This document shows positions 18,198 through 27,331 of a DNA stretch of 59,516 bases, piece by piece; the stretch's first letter is position 1, and each line of letters starts with the position of its first letter. Source of the stretch: Sphingobacterium sp. UBA5670 (GTDB lineage: Bacteria; Bacteroidota; Bacteroidia; Sphingobacteriales; Sphingobacteriaceae); the NCBI RefSeq assembly GCF_002420705.1, contig NZ_DIIM01000020.1:72153-131668 (forward strand), written 5' to 3'. The notes beneath the pieces are model-generated. The model had not been told where the DNA came from, did not search any database, and saw nothing but the letters and a program-made list of their open reading frames with translations. Both the position numbers and the translations under genes were made by a program.

Positions 18198-18716
18198 TCA
18201 ATATTTCAATCCATGAGATGAATCATTCCGGGGCGCTTCTAATGGTCGGTTCTGTTTGGATGTATCCGCATCAAGGGCAGGTGAACCATCATTTTTATCA
18301 AATAGTTGAGTAATTTCGGAGATATGATGCCCTATTTGATTAAAACCTACAATGTATTTTAGTACAACAAAAGCCAATAAGGCAATGAAAAACAAGATAA
18401 ACAATCCTTTCCAGGCTCCGGTACGACGGCTGCTATTTGCTTCTACTTCCAAAAAAGAAGATTCATCGGGATTCGCCTGTTGCGAATCATTGCTATTTGC
18501 AATCTCATCATAATCCACGAAAAACAGGTCTTTGCCATCAAATCGGTCAATATGCTCTTCTTTAAACATCCGTACAATATCCCGGGCGGCTTTTAACGTC
18601 ACATTCGCCTGTTTGGCAATCAGGTAAAGCGCATCATTTTCATCCCCTTGCTTAATTAAATCGCGAATAGTCGCTTTATCAATTTCAATTGTATTTACGA
18701 GAATATTCTTGGTCAT
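18198..18716 (-). CDS. Hypothetical single-pass membrane protein with L7/L12-like N-terminal helical motif
   Basis: 172 residues. Residues about 14-55 (IRDLIKQGDENDALYLIAKQ then VTLKAARDIVRMFKEE) resemble the helical motif of the ribosomal L7/L12 C-terminal domain, which occurs in various small Bacteroidota membrane proteins. A low-complexity linker follows, then one membrane helix (about 105-123) and a polar C-terminus. No enzymatic motif. It lies downstream of dnaE2 on the same strand after 83 bp but does not look functionally tied to it. The L7/L12 resemblance is by eye and uncertain. Confidence 0.6.
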   Translation of the reverse strand: MTKNILVNTIEIDKATIRDLIKQGDENDALYLIAKQANVTLKAARDIVRMFKEEHIDRFDGKDLFFVDYDEIANSNDSQQANPDESSFLEVEANSSRRTGAWKGLFILFFIALLAFVVLKYIVGFNQIGHHISEITQLFDKNDGSPALDADTSKQNRPLEAPRNDSSHGLKY

Positions 18717-18799
18717 ATCCTTTTATCTTTCTGCTTTAATGTTTTGTTGTATTACCACCAACGCTAGTCTTCCCAAAAGTGAGATTTAAAAATGAAAGA

Positions 18800-21700
18800 T
18801 CAATGAAAATTTCTTCCTTTATGAAAAACACCCCCTATATTGTCATCTGCCGCTGTCAAATCTTTTAATAGTCCTGACATATCAAAACATCGTTGTGCAA
18901 TCACGTGAATAACTTCACCTTCAACCTGTATTTTACCGGCAACCATGAAGAGTTTTGAACGGAGGATCTCCTTTCGATATTTTTCAAATACAGTGCTCCA
19001 GACAACAATATTTGCAAAACCTGTATCGTCTTCAATGGTGATAAATAAAACACCCTTCGAAGTACCCGGCCGCTGCCGAACAGTAATTAGCCCACATACC
19101 TTCACGGGCATATCGTTTTTTAACAAAGCCAATTTTGCTGTGGGAACAACCTGAAGAAGATCTAATTTCCCGCGCAAAAAACTGACCGGATGTGCTTTAA
19201 TGGACAAAGAAGTTCTTGCATAATCTGCTACTACATGCTGGCTTGTTGTCAATAAAGGCAGGGCAATCTGTCCTTCTGCCATGCTCTCAGAAGGTTGTCC
19301 CTCAAATAATGCGATCGGACGATCGCCTAATGCCGTAATTTCCCAAAGCGCTTTTCTACGATCAATATCCAGCGAGCGGAAAGCGTCTGCATCAGCTAAT
19401 TTCTCCAAAGTGGCAAGGGATAACCCTGCATCCATCATGCCTGTAATGGATGAATAGCTGGGGCGTCTTCCTTGCGTCAGCACCCGAGCTTCTTCCTGTG
19501 AAAACCCTTTAATTTGGCGTAAACCCAAGCGAAGGGCATGTGGTTTTCCAATTTCTCCTTCCAGGCTATTGTCCCAAGAGGAATGATTAATATCAATAGG
19601 AAGCACTCTGACACCATGTTTCTGTGCATCAATAACAATTTGAGCCGGCTGATAAAATCCCATCGGCTGGCTATTGAGTAAAGAGGCTGCAAAAATATCA
19701 GGATAGTAACACTTAAGCCACGAGGAAACATACACAAGTAAAGCAAAAGATGCCGCATGGCTTTCGGGAAAACCATAGCTGCCAAAGCCTTCCAGTTGTT
19801 TAAAAACCCTATTGGCAAATTCTTCGGTATAGTGTTTCTTCACCATACCGTCAACCATCTTTTTGTGAAAGGCAGACACTTTACCTTTTGCTTTGAATGT
19901 TGCCATACTGCGCCGCAGTTCATCAGCCTCTGCTGGCGTAAATCCTGCTGCAACGATCGCTATTTCCATGGCCTGCTCCTGAAAAAGAGGCACACCCAAT
20001 GTTTTTTCAAGGATGGTCTGGATCTCCGTACTGGGATAGTCAACATGTTCCTCTTTATTTCGACGGCGTAAATAGGGATGCACCATATCACCCTGTATAG
20101 GCCCTGGGCGTACAATGGCCACTTCAATAACCAGATCATAGAATTCCCGCGGTTTTAACCGGGGCAACATCGACATCTGGGCCCGGCTTTCGATCTGGAA
20201 TACACCTAGCGTATCGGCATGACAGATCATATCGTAAACATGAGGATCATCTTTGGCCCCAATATCGGCCAAGGTGAGCTCTTTTCCATAATGGACTCTG
20301 GCTAAATCAAAAGCCTTGCGGATACAGGTCAGCATCCCCAAAGCAAGAACATCAACCTTTAGAAAACCGAGTGCCTCAAGATCATCTTTATTCCATTCGA
20401 GATTCGTCCTGTTATCCATCCTTGCATTGATCAAAGGGCAAAGTTCATGCAAGTTGCCCTGTGTGATCACAAATCCACCGGTATGCTGTCCTAATTGCCG
20501 CGGAAAACCGATATATTGATGCGTCAGCTCCAGAACCTTTTGTAAATGCTGATCTTCGGGATTAAAGCCCTGTTCAACCAAACGTTCTAAATTGATGTAA
20601 TCATCCCAATGGCTGCTTACTACCCCCGCCAAACGTCCAACGGCATCCATTGAAAGCCCCATCGCCTTGCCGACATCGCGTATAGCCCCTTTAGAACGCA
20701 CCTGTGTCACTGTGGCTACGATAGCGGCTCGATTACGGCCGTATTTCTCATAGATATATTGGATCACTTCCTCCCGACGCTCATGTTCAAAATCGACATC
20801 TATATCAGGGGGTTCATCCCGTGCATCAGACATAAATCGTGCAAAAAGAAGTCTATATTTCGATGGATCGACAGAAGTAATGCCAAGACAATAACACACC
20901 GTAGAATTGGCGGCCGACCCACGTCCTTGACATAAAATCCCGCGTTCTTTTGCAAAACGTACGTAGTCATATACGGTCAGGAAATAAGAAGCATAATTTT
21001 TGCGTTCGATAAAATCAAGTTCCATTTGGATTGTTTCGCGCACTGCAGCTGGAACATGTCCATCAAAACGTTTCCGCGCTCCTTCCCAGGTTAAATAGGA
21101 TAATTCCTCTTGTGTTGTTCGGCCATTGGAAGACAGTTCATCCGGATAGATATATTTCAGATCATCTAAAGAGAAATGGCAGGCATTAGCAATTTTGACA
21201 CTCTGTTGTACCGCTTCTGGATACTTTCTAAACAAACGTTCAACTTCGGTCATTGATTTTAGATAACGCTCAGCATTGGGATGTAAATTAAATCCAGCTG
21301 TATGGATCGTACATTTCTCCCGGATGCAGGTTAAAATATCCTGCAATTCACGTCTTTCGGGTATATGATAATAGATATCACCAAGTACGACGAGTGGAAT
21401 ACCCAGCTGTTCACCCAGCTGGTTTATCCGATACAACAGTTTAGCGTCATCTCCACGATAGAGTTTTTTGATCCCTAAATTCAGGGAGCCATGCAGGTGT
21501 TGCCGGCATTCCTTGACGAATTCAACAAAAGAATAATCAAGTTCAAATTCTGCCGTCAATTCTTCAGGTGGGCAAACAACGAATATAATCCCTTCAGCAT
21601 AAGAATAAACGTCCGCCTTATACAGCTTGCATTTTCCTTTTTCAGTTCTTAGGTTTCCGACAGTTAACAAGGAGGAAAGCCTTCCATAGGCCTCTTTATC

Positions 21701-21940
21701 TGTAGGGTATGCAAGTAAGCTTGGACCATCCTGTAAATCCAGACGACATGCTGGAATCAGTCGTATACCTTCTTTTTTAGCCGCTATATGCGCACGAACA
21801 ATTCCGGCAAAACTATTCCGGTCAGTTACCGCAACAGCATGATACCCCAATTGTGCCGCGCGTTCTATCAATTCTTCCGGATGTGAAGCGCCTTCAAGAA
21901 AACTAAAGTTACTTGTTATCTGTAATTCACAATATCCCAT
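18800..21940 (-). CDS. dnaE2: Error-prone DNA polymerase III alpha subunit DnaE2
   Basis: 1046 residues from ATG at 21940. A longer frame to 22012 overlaps imuB and lacks family sequence, whereas MGYCELQITSNFSFLEGASHP is the canonical N-terminus of the PHP domain (about 1-220). The polymerase core follows, with catalytic aspartates in PDIDVDFEHERR near residue 382 and a third acid further on, then a helix-hairpin-helix region and an OB domain (VCGLITVRQRPGTSKG). The C-terminal KGRNFH is typical of DnaE2. It performs translesion synthesis with ImuA and ImuB during DNA damage. It starts 2 bp after imuB stops. Confidence 0.95.
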   Translation of the reverse strand: MGYCELQITSNFSFLEGASHPEELIERAAQLGYHAVAVTDRNSFAGIVRAHIAAKKEGIRLIPACRLDLQDGPSLLAYPTDKEAYGRLSSLLTVGNLRTEKGKCKLYKADVYSYAEGIIFVVCPPEELTAEFELDYSFVEFVKECRQHLHGSLNLGIKKLYRGDDAKLLYRINQLGEQLGIPLVVLGDIYYHIPERRELQDILTCIREKCTIHTAGFNLHPNAERYLKSMTEVERLFRKYPEAVQQSVKIANACHFSLDDLKYIYPDELSSNGRTTQEELSYLTWEGARKRFDGHVPAAVRETIQMELDFIERKNYASYFLTVYDYVRFAKERGILCQGRGSAANSTVCYCLGITSVDPSKYRLLFARFMSDARDEPPDIDVDFEHERREEVIQYIYEKYGRNRAAIVATVTQVRSKGAIRDVGKAMGLSMDAVGRLAGVVSSHWDDYINLERLVEQGFNPEDQHLQKVLELTHQYIGFPRQLGQHTGGFVITQGNLHELCPLINARMDNRTNLEWNKDDLEALGFLKVDVLALGMLTCIRKAFDLARVHYGKELTLADIGAKDDPHVYDMICHADTLGVFQIESRAQMSMLPRLKPREFYDLVIEVAIVRPGPIQGDMVHPYLRRRNKEEHVDYPSTEIQTILEKTLGVPLFQEQAMEIAIVAAGFTPAEADELRRSMATFKAKGKVSAFHKKMVDGMVKKHYTEEFANRVFKQLEGFGSYGFPESHAASFALLVYVSSWLKCYYPDIFAASLLNSQPMGFYQPAQIVIDAQKHGVRVLPIDINHSSWDNSLEGEIGKPHALRLGLRQIKGFSQEEARVLTQGRRPSYSSITGMMDAGLSLATLEKLADADAFRSLDIDRRKALWEITALGDRPIALFEGQPSESMAEGQIALPLLTTSQHVVADYARTSLSIKAHPVSFLRGKLDLLQVVPTAKLALLKNDMPVKVCGLITVRQRPGTSKGVLFITIEDDTGFANIVVWSTVFEKYRKEILRSKLFMVAGKIQVEGEVIHVIAQRCFDMSGLLKDLTAADDNIGGVFHKGRNFH

Positions 21941-21942
21941 CT

Positions 21943-23445
21943 CTATGCAAAAAAACCATGTATAAACCACTGATCTGTCTGACCGTCGTAGTGACCGGCA
22001 CGGAACAGCCAAAAACGCCTTCCTTCCTGATCTTCTACAGCATAGTAGTCTCGATGTTCACCTTGATCCATCCACCATTCGCGTTCAATACGTTCAGGAC
22101 CATCTGCTTTTTTTACATAATGGGTAGTTCGCTTATAGATGAACAGTATCGGTGGGTAATCAGGTATAGGTGCAGTAACTATAATACGCTCTGGAACCTT
22201 TAACAATCTTGTCGGTCGGGGTCTTGCGGTTTGCCAATCAACAGTGCCTACCTCATCCATTGTCGCGGCTATTTGAATCGATCGTTCTGGCCAGTAATGT
22301 GCCGCAGGCACGTAACGTAAGATTTCACAGCTGGAATCTCTGCTTTTCAGGCGATCTAAAAGTTCAGTAACCGCTGGATTTTTAAGACCTATCCGATTGT
22401 CCCACAGGTTTTCCTGAACCGCGTCTGCATCCTCAACGCTGGAAACTGCCAGGCTAAATAACTCAATACCTAATGCAGGCTCCACTTGCGGAATCTTAAT
22501 CGCAAATAATTGAAAAAGATGGTTTACCTGCGCCGTAGCACGATTCGTTTCAATGCTAATTCGTTCTATTTTTCCATCGACACGATGGCAGCTCAATTCA
22601 GCTTCACGCAATCCTTTACCCTCTCCAGACAAACGCCGGCACAATTTGATTAACAGTTCTTCCAAAGCCAGCTCAATGCCATTTGCTGTACTGATAGGCT
22701 CCAAACAAGGTAAACGTTCTTCATAGGGCAAAACGGGTTTAATCGAAGTAACAAATTCATCTTCAAATCCCATTGCCTGGTCCAGACGAAGTAGTAGGCC
22801 ATCTCCAAATCTCCTGCGCAGCACGGAGCGGGGCATATGTGCAAAGCTGCCAATTGTTTTTAAACCAAGTGACTGTAATCGGTTCAATTGAAATTGTTCC
22901 AGCCGTAAAGCTGCAGGGCTTAAAGAAAGAAGTTCCTCGGATTGGGCCTGCTCGCTTATAATTGTTTTTTCATTACCAAAACGCGCCATTGCCCAGGCAG
23001 CACCGATCGTATCTGCTATGCTCATGCAAACATCATAACCATGCCGTTTAAAAGCAGCAACAATATATTCCAGGTAAGCCGCCTCACCGCCCCAAAGATG
23101 TGCACAGCCGCTAATATCCAGTATAATTCCATCAGGCTTGTCCAAAGATACCTGCGGTGTATACCTTATACACCAGTGCGCAATAAAATGAAGTATTTTT
23201 TCACCTAATCCGGCTTGTTCATGAATGATATGGAGTGATGGAATAAAGGCTCGCGCATCTGCTATGGCCATACCTACATGTACTCCGGCCTGTTCTGCCA
23301 ATAAATTACTTGCATTTACAATTAATTTTCCATGGACAGCAAGCGCCAGGACAAAGGGAACTTCCTGTAAATGCGGTTTACACACCGTCATCCAATCCGT
23401 TTTCAAATGACGAAACCAAAGAGAGGCATATCTTTTTTTCATCAT
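21943..23445 (-). CDS. imuB: ImuB, inactive Y-family DNA polymerase-like protein
   Basis: 500 residues with the Y-family polymerase framework but without the catalytic acids. The first motif is SLWFRHLKTDW instead of a DMDxFF, and the palm motif is GIILDISGCAHLWGGE. Little-finger and C-terminal regions follow, including PRSVLRRRFGDGLLLRLDQAMG near 205-225. ImuB is the adaptor that links DnaE2 to the beta clamp in the mutasome. It lies 4 bp downstream of imuA and 2 bp upstream of dnaE2. The call rests on this context and the missing active site; Bacteroidota homologs are often annotated simply as DNA polymerase Y family. Confidence 0.92.
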   Translation of the reverse strand: MMKKRYASLWFRHLKTDWMTVCKPHLQEVPFVLALAVHGKLIVNASNLLAEQAGVHVGMAIADARAFIPSLHIIHEQAGLGEKILHFIAHWCIRYTPQVSLDKPDGIILDISGCAHLWGGEAAYLEYIVAAFKRHGYDVCMSIADTIGAAWAMARFGNEKTIISEQAQSEELLSLSPAALRLEQFQLNRLQSLGLKTIGSFAHMPRSVLRRRFGDGLLLRLDQAMGFEDEFVTSIKPVLPYEERLPCLEPISTANGIELALEELLIKLCRRLSGEGKGLREAELSCHRVDGKIERISIETNRATAQVNHLFQLFAIKIPQVEPALGIELFSLAVSSVEDADAVQENLWDNRIGLKNPAVTELLDRLKSRDSSCEILRYVPAAHYWPERSIQIAATMDEVGTVDWQTARPRPTRLLKVPERIIVTAPIPDYPPILFIYKRTTHYVKKADGPERIEREWWMDQGEHRDYYAVEDQEGRRFWLFRAGHYDGQTDQWFIHGFFA

Positions 23446-23449
23446 TATT

Positions 23450-24190
23450 TTAGCCTAAATTTTGATAATGAGGAGTCCAGTCCTTTACTTTCGTTGTTTT
23501 ATTAGGCGCCACTTTAAATCCCTGAGGGCACCAGGTTATTTGCCATGTGCCCGGAATTCCATTTCTTACCTTTAACAATTCCACACTCCAGCTCGGATAG
23601 CCAATACCCGGCAATTCATCTTCCGATTGACTGGGCAATGAAGTGACCTTCCAGCGGGCCGCACAACTCGTAGCCAGCAGCATTTTTGGATTATGCTGCA
23701 GGAGGATACCCGTAACGCGGCTTTTTTCCACAGCAAGCTGAAGCCGCTTTGACTGGACAAAGTCCAATTGATGTATTTCTGCCAATACAGCCGTTATACC
23801 AGGGCATTTTAGAGCTTCTTCCATTGCCCATAAAACATCCCTTTCTCGTTTCATAGAAACAAAAACAATAGATTCGGGCACGACACCAAATGATTTCATT
23901 GAAGCTGGAAATAGTGTCTGAATAGAACTTATCCAGATACAAATCCCTCCATGCTGCATAAGTTTCCCTAGAAGCCCAGCAATAAAACCACAGGATGCCG
24001 CACTATCAGCACGGTTAAAGCTAATAAATTCATGGATCACACCTTTAGGAAAGATGCCATTCGGAAAAGCCTCTTCCAAAGATCCCAAATCCATTAGGTC
24101 ATCATCAATAGACGTTTGAGGCACCCCCTGCCATACAAGCAAGTCTTTTTTAAGTTTGCTGATCAAAGCCTTTTTATCTTCTAACATCAT
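23450..24190 (-). CDS. imuA: ImuA, RecA-like mutasome protein
   Basis: 246 residues of the ImuA/SulA-like RecA-fold family: SLEEAFPNGIFPKGVIHEF (about 32-50), a central beta sheet with ISSIQTLFPAS and IVFVSMKRERDVLWAMEEAL, and a C-terminal WSVELLKVRNGIPGTWQITW. A classical Walker A lysine motif is absent, as is usual in ImuA. It opens the imuA-imuB-dnaE2 cassette. Two ATGs lie in tandem at 24190 and 24187; AGGAGGGG is 4 nt before the first and 7 nt before the second, so the second may be used. An unusually strong Shine-Dalgarno for this phylum. See the operator just upstream. Confidence 0.9.
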   Translation of the reverse strand: MMLEDKKALISKLKKDLLVWQGVPQTSIDDDLMDLGSLEEAFPNGIFPKGVIHEFISFNRADSAASCGFIAGLLGKLMQHGGICIWISSIQTLFPASMKSFGVVPESIVFVSMKRERDVLWAMEEALKCPGITAVLAEIHQLDFVQSKRLQLAVEKSRVTGILLQHNPKMLLATSCAARWKVTSLPSQSEDELPGIGYPSWSVELLKVRNGIPGTWQITWCPQGFKVAPNKTTKVKDWTPHYQNLG

Positions 24191-24200
24191 AGCCCCTCCT

Positions 24201-24232
24201 ATTTAGTATTACACACAAATGTAATACTAAAT
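24201..24232 (-). promoter_or_regulatory. 13-bp inverted repeat overlapping the imuA promoter (putative SOS operator)
   Basis: ATTTAGTATTACA (24201-24213) and TGTAATACTAAAT (24220-24232) are perfect inverted copies separated by six bases. TACATTTG, an exact TAnnTTTG -7 element for the minus-strand imuA gene, sits at 24216-24223 inside the repeat, so a bound protein would block the promoter. A third half-site TTTAGTATT occurs at 24235-24243. The likely ligand is a LexA-like damage-responsive repressor; none is encoded nearby. Confidence 0.75.
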
Positions 24233-24312
24233 ATTTTAGTATTAAAGGTAAAAGCTATTTTTTTTAGCAGACAAAAACTTCCAGATGCATCATCTCCTTG
24301 TTATTTCAACTG

Positions 24313-25047
24313 TTAAATATCATTTAGGAACTGTTGAATGACCTCTTTTTTTCTTGTGGCAACAGGAATCATTTTACCATCAGACATTTCGATCTGACCA
24401 TCCTTAAAGTATTTTTTCATACAGTTTGCATTAATTAAATACGATTGATGACAACGAATAAATTCTGATTCCGGAAGCATCGCCTCAAAATGTTTGAGCA
24501 CTTTCGAAACCATCATAGGTTTATTGTCCTTGATATAAAATGTCGTATATCCTTTATCTCCATGGCAATAAAGAATATCATCAATATTGACGATTTGCGT
24601 ATATTCAAATGTACGAAGGGCTATCTTTCGGGGTCTACTGGGAGATTTCAGGTAATTTTCAGCCATACTTAATTGCATGCTATTGAACCTAAATTCAGTA
24701 TTTTTCTTATAGCATTTTTCAATAGCCTCCATAAATTGCTCGGGAACCAGAGGTTTGAGTAAATACGCTATAGCACCGATATTAAGTGCTTCGATGGCAT
24801 ATTGGTTAAAAGCGGTGATAAAGATGGTATTGATATCCAATTTCAGTTCTGAAAGGAAAGATAAACTTGATCCATCTTTCAATTGAATATCCGCTAAAAT
24901 AAGGTCTGGATTTGATCCAAGCAACTCGCGTTCTGCCTGCGCAATCGATGGGCTATAACCTACAATTTGAACATAAGGAATAGCATCCAATAAAGACTTA
25001 ATATACAAATAGATATTATACTCATCTTCAAGAATATAAACTTTCAT
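24313..25047 (-). CDS. LytTR-family response regulator
   Basis: 244 residues: a receiver domain (1-120) with acidic residues Glu7-Asp8, phospho-acceptor Asp53 (LILADIQLKDGSS) and the switch Lys in AYLLKPL, then a LytTR DNA-binding domain (about 140-240) with RCHQSYLINANCMKKYF. LytTR proteins activate promoters by contacting two half-sites. It follows the sensor kinase gene by 12 bp and is clearly its partner. The regulated genes are not evident; neither imuA nor lgt next door shows LytTR-like repeats that I recognise. Confidence 0.93.
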   Translation of the reverse strand: MKVYILEDEYNIYLYIKSLLDAIPYVQIVGYSPSIAQAERELLGSNPDLILADIQLKDGSSLSFLSELKLDINTIFITAFNQYAIEALNIGAIAYLLKPLVPEQFMEAIEKCYKKNTEFRFNSMQLSMAENYLKSPSRPRKIALRTFEYTQIVNIDDILYCHGDKGYTTFYIKDNKPMMVSKVLKHFEAMLPESEFIRCHQSYLINANCMKKYFKDGQIEMSDGKMIPVATRKKEVIQQFLNDI

Positions 25048-25059
25048 AATTTCACGTAT

Positions 25060-26988
25060 TTAATTAAAATATAAAACGAGTGGTATGTAGATTTCTACGC
25101 TATACCCACTTTTATCCTCTCTATAATTGGGCTTGATTTCAATCCTTGCTTTGTGCTTAGGATCAGTAAACAAAAGCTCAAGACGCTCTTTGGTGATCAC
25201 TTGAGATAAAGAATTTTTATGTCCAGTCTCTTTCTTTTCAGCTTGCATTCCCCAGCCATTGTCGCGGACAACAATATGCAGTTGATCATCCACCCGATTG
25301 AAAAGAATTTGCAATAGTCCACGGTAATTCAAATTTTTGAACGCATGTTCAATCGCATTTTCAACAAATGGCTGTATTAACATCGGGGGAATCATCACAT
25401 CATCAACATCCAGTTCATCACTGTCAATTTCAAAATCAAATACATCCTGATAGCGCATCTGTTGTAAAAGTATATAATTCTTTAATGATTTAATCTCCTG
25501 ATCCAAAGAAATATATTCTTCCCTATTCAGCTCGAGTATATCACGGATTTGACGGGACAATAAGATAAGGTACTGATTTGCTTTTGCTTTTTGCTCACTG
25601 CTAATCAAACCTTGCAAATTAGCGATCGCATTGTATATAAAATGAGGATTAAGCTGATTTTGTCTCGTCTTTTGCTCAAGAATTAATTGCCTATTTTCAG
25701 CAACTATACGCTGATTTATATTTTGCAGCAACTTCTGTTTATTCCGGTAATAAATGAAAAATGCAATACTTAAGATAAGAGCACATAAAATGACGAAAAT
25801 CCAGCGCTGCTGAGCCATAATCTTATGATTGAATGCATTTGTTGTTTTTAAAAGCGTAATAGCCTGATCCTTTTTTTCAGTTTCATACCGGGTATTGATC
25901 TCATTTATCCGTTCATTTTCAATGCGTTTTATATCATTCTTATAATCCTGATAAGCAGAGTCCAATATAAAATAAGCCTGTTCATAATCACCTTTTAAGG
26001 CATGTGCCAATTGTAGATTCTGATAATAGAACAATTTACTCTGCTGGCTTTTATGCGTTTTGATAAACTGCAATCCCGCCCGAAAATAAAATATAGCAGA
26101 GTCAAGCTGATGGTTATTCAAAAAGTTTTTTGCCAGGTTAGCATACGCATAAGCATTGAGTTTCTTACTTGCAGCTAAATAGTTAAAGTATAGCTGCGAC
26201 ACCTCCACAGCCTTTCGGCTATTACCAATGCTAAAGAAATACTGGGACTGTAAATTATACATACGCATAATAACCGTAGAATCAGCCGTTTTATTTGCAT
26301 AATATTTACAGCTATCCAATGTTGTTTTTAGCTTCTCAAAATCATGCAGCTCAATATACTGCATAAACTTGATCTCCTGATAAGCCTGCGCAACATGCGG
26401 ATCCAATTTATTGGGATGATAATAATACCATGATTCATTGTCTTTGAGCGCTTGATTATAATCCGCCCGACGATAGTTAGCGTTCGCCAATAGATTAAAA
26501 AAAAGGAAAGTGAATTTACTATGATGGTTTATCGCATACTCTTTCGCATCAATAATCTGCTCCATGGTGCTAATATTAGTCACATCATTAAAACTAAAAT
26601 GAGCACGTATATTAAAGTAATCTTTCAGTACAAGTAAATCTGAAGATAATTTTCTTCCATCAAGATTCTTTAATGCTATTTCTGTAGAATCAATTTTATC
26701 ATCCAACAGGTACCTATAAGCCAAGAAAACCCAATTATACCCAGAGTTTTCATAAGACTTATCCCGTTTGAATTCAGCTATCTTTTTTGCGATAATAGAC
26801 TGATCGCCGAAATCCTGCGAAGAGAGGAATTTTAATAAAGTATCCCTATATCTTAGATCCTGTGAATCATCCTCAATCCGCTTATTGTTTCCGGCAGTCT
26901 GATTACTATTTGGGTGACAGGAGAACAGTTGCGCCAGCAGCACGAAGGATAGAAAATAAAAAGTAAATCTTTTCAAATTTTGTATCAT
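25060..26988 (-). CDS. LytS-type sensor histidine kinase with lipobox and TPR sensor region
   Basis: 643 residues from ATG at 26988; the frame extends to 27030, but the internal start gives a clean signal with a lipobox (AQLFSC). A periplasmic helical region of about 60-380 has TPR-like units (AYANLAKNFLNNHQLDSAIFY). One membrane helix (about 392-412) leads to a coiled coil, then the His_kinase domain with His449 in QLNPHFIYNAIAN, and an HATPase domain with DNGWGMQ. It is cotranscribed with the LytTR regulator. The TPRs replace any small-molecule sensor domain, which suggests it senses a protein or peptide; that is inference. Confidence 0.9.
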   Translation of the reverse strand: MIQNLKRFTFYFLSFVLLAQLFSCHPNSNQTAGNNKRIEDDSQDLRYRDTLLKFLSSQDFGDQSIIAKKIAEFKRDKSYENSGYNWVFLAYRYLLDDKIDSTEIALKNLDGRKLSSDLLVLKDYFNIRAHFSFNDVTNISTMEQIIDAKEYAINHHSKFTFLFFNLLANANYRRADYNQALKDNESWYYYHPNKLDPHVAQAYQEIKFMQYIELHDFEKLKTTLDSCKYYANKTADSTVIMRMYNLQSQYFFSIGNSRKAVEVSQLYFNYLAASKKLNAYAYANLAKNFLNNHQLDSAIFYFRAGLQFIKTHKSQQSKLFYYQNLQLAHALKGDYEQAYFILDSAYQDYKNDIKRIENERINEINTRYETEKKDQAITLLKTTNAFNHKIMAQQRWIFVILCALILSIAFFIYYRNKQKLLQNINQRIVAENRQLILEQKTRQNQLNPHFIYNAIANLQGLISSEQKAKANQYLILLSRQIRDILELNREEYISLDQEIKSLKNYILLQQMRYQDVFDFEIDSDELDVDDVMIPPMLIQPFVENAIEHAFKNLNYRGLLQILFNRVDDQLHIVVRDNGWGMQAEKKETGHKNSLSQVITKERLELLFTDPKHKARIEIKPNYREDKSGYSVEIYIPLVLYFN

Positions 26989-27331
26989 CAGAATATAACA
27001 AACAATTTGCATTTTCGTGCAGGTGAGCATCTCCTATTATCTATTGCCGAATATCGGAATATTCTCAAAAAAACAATATATACTTTCAAAATTATTTAAC
27101 CTTACTGACACTTAAGTAGACATTACCCAGTCCTGCCATCCACAAACATACTAATTAGCCAAAGAATGTGAACATTACAATTCATAATCGTAGTATTCAA
27201 CTTAATATTTGCTTTCAACGAAGCAACTTTCCACATGAAGCATTCCCGCTATTCCTTTTTTTTCATTAAATCCTGTAACAAAAGGCCAATAGTATATACT
27301 TATACAAGGAAGTATCACAATACAGTGCAAA
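26989..27331. other. Intergenic region upstream of lgt
   Basis: 343 bp between the divergent sensor kinase and lgt genes. No open frame of note. A 6-bp inverted repeat TTGCTT/AAGCAA (27209-27214 and 27221-27226) is the only dyad I see, and it is too short to call. Promoters for both flanking genes should lie here. Confidence 0.4.

Noticed and set aside
21941..22012. 24-residue extension of dnaE2
   Set aside because: It overlaps imuB and precedes the conserved MGYCELQ N-terminus of the polymerase.
24235..24280. Possible terminator hairpin GCTA/TAGC in the imuA upstream spacer
   Set aside because: Only a 4-bp stem around a T-run; too weak to support.
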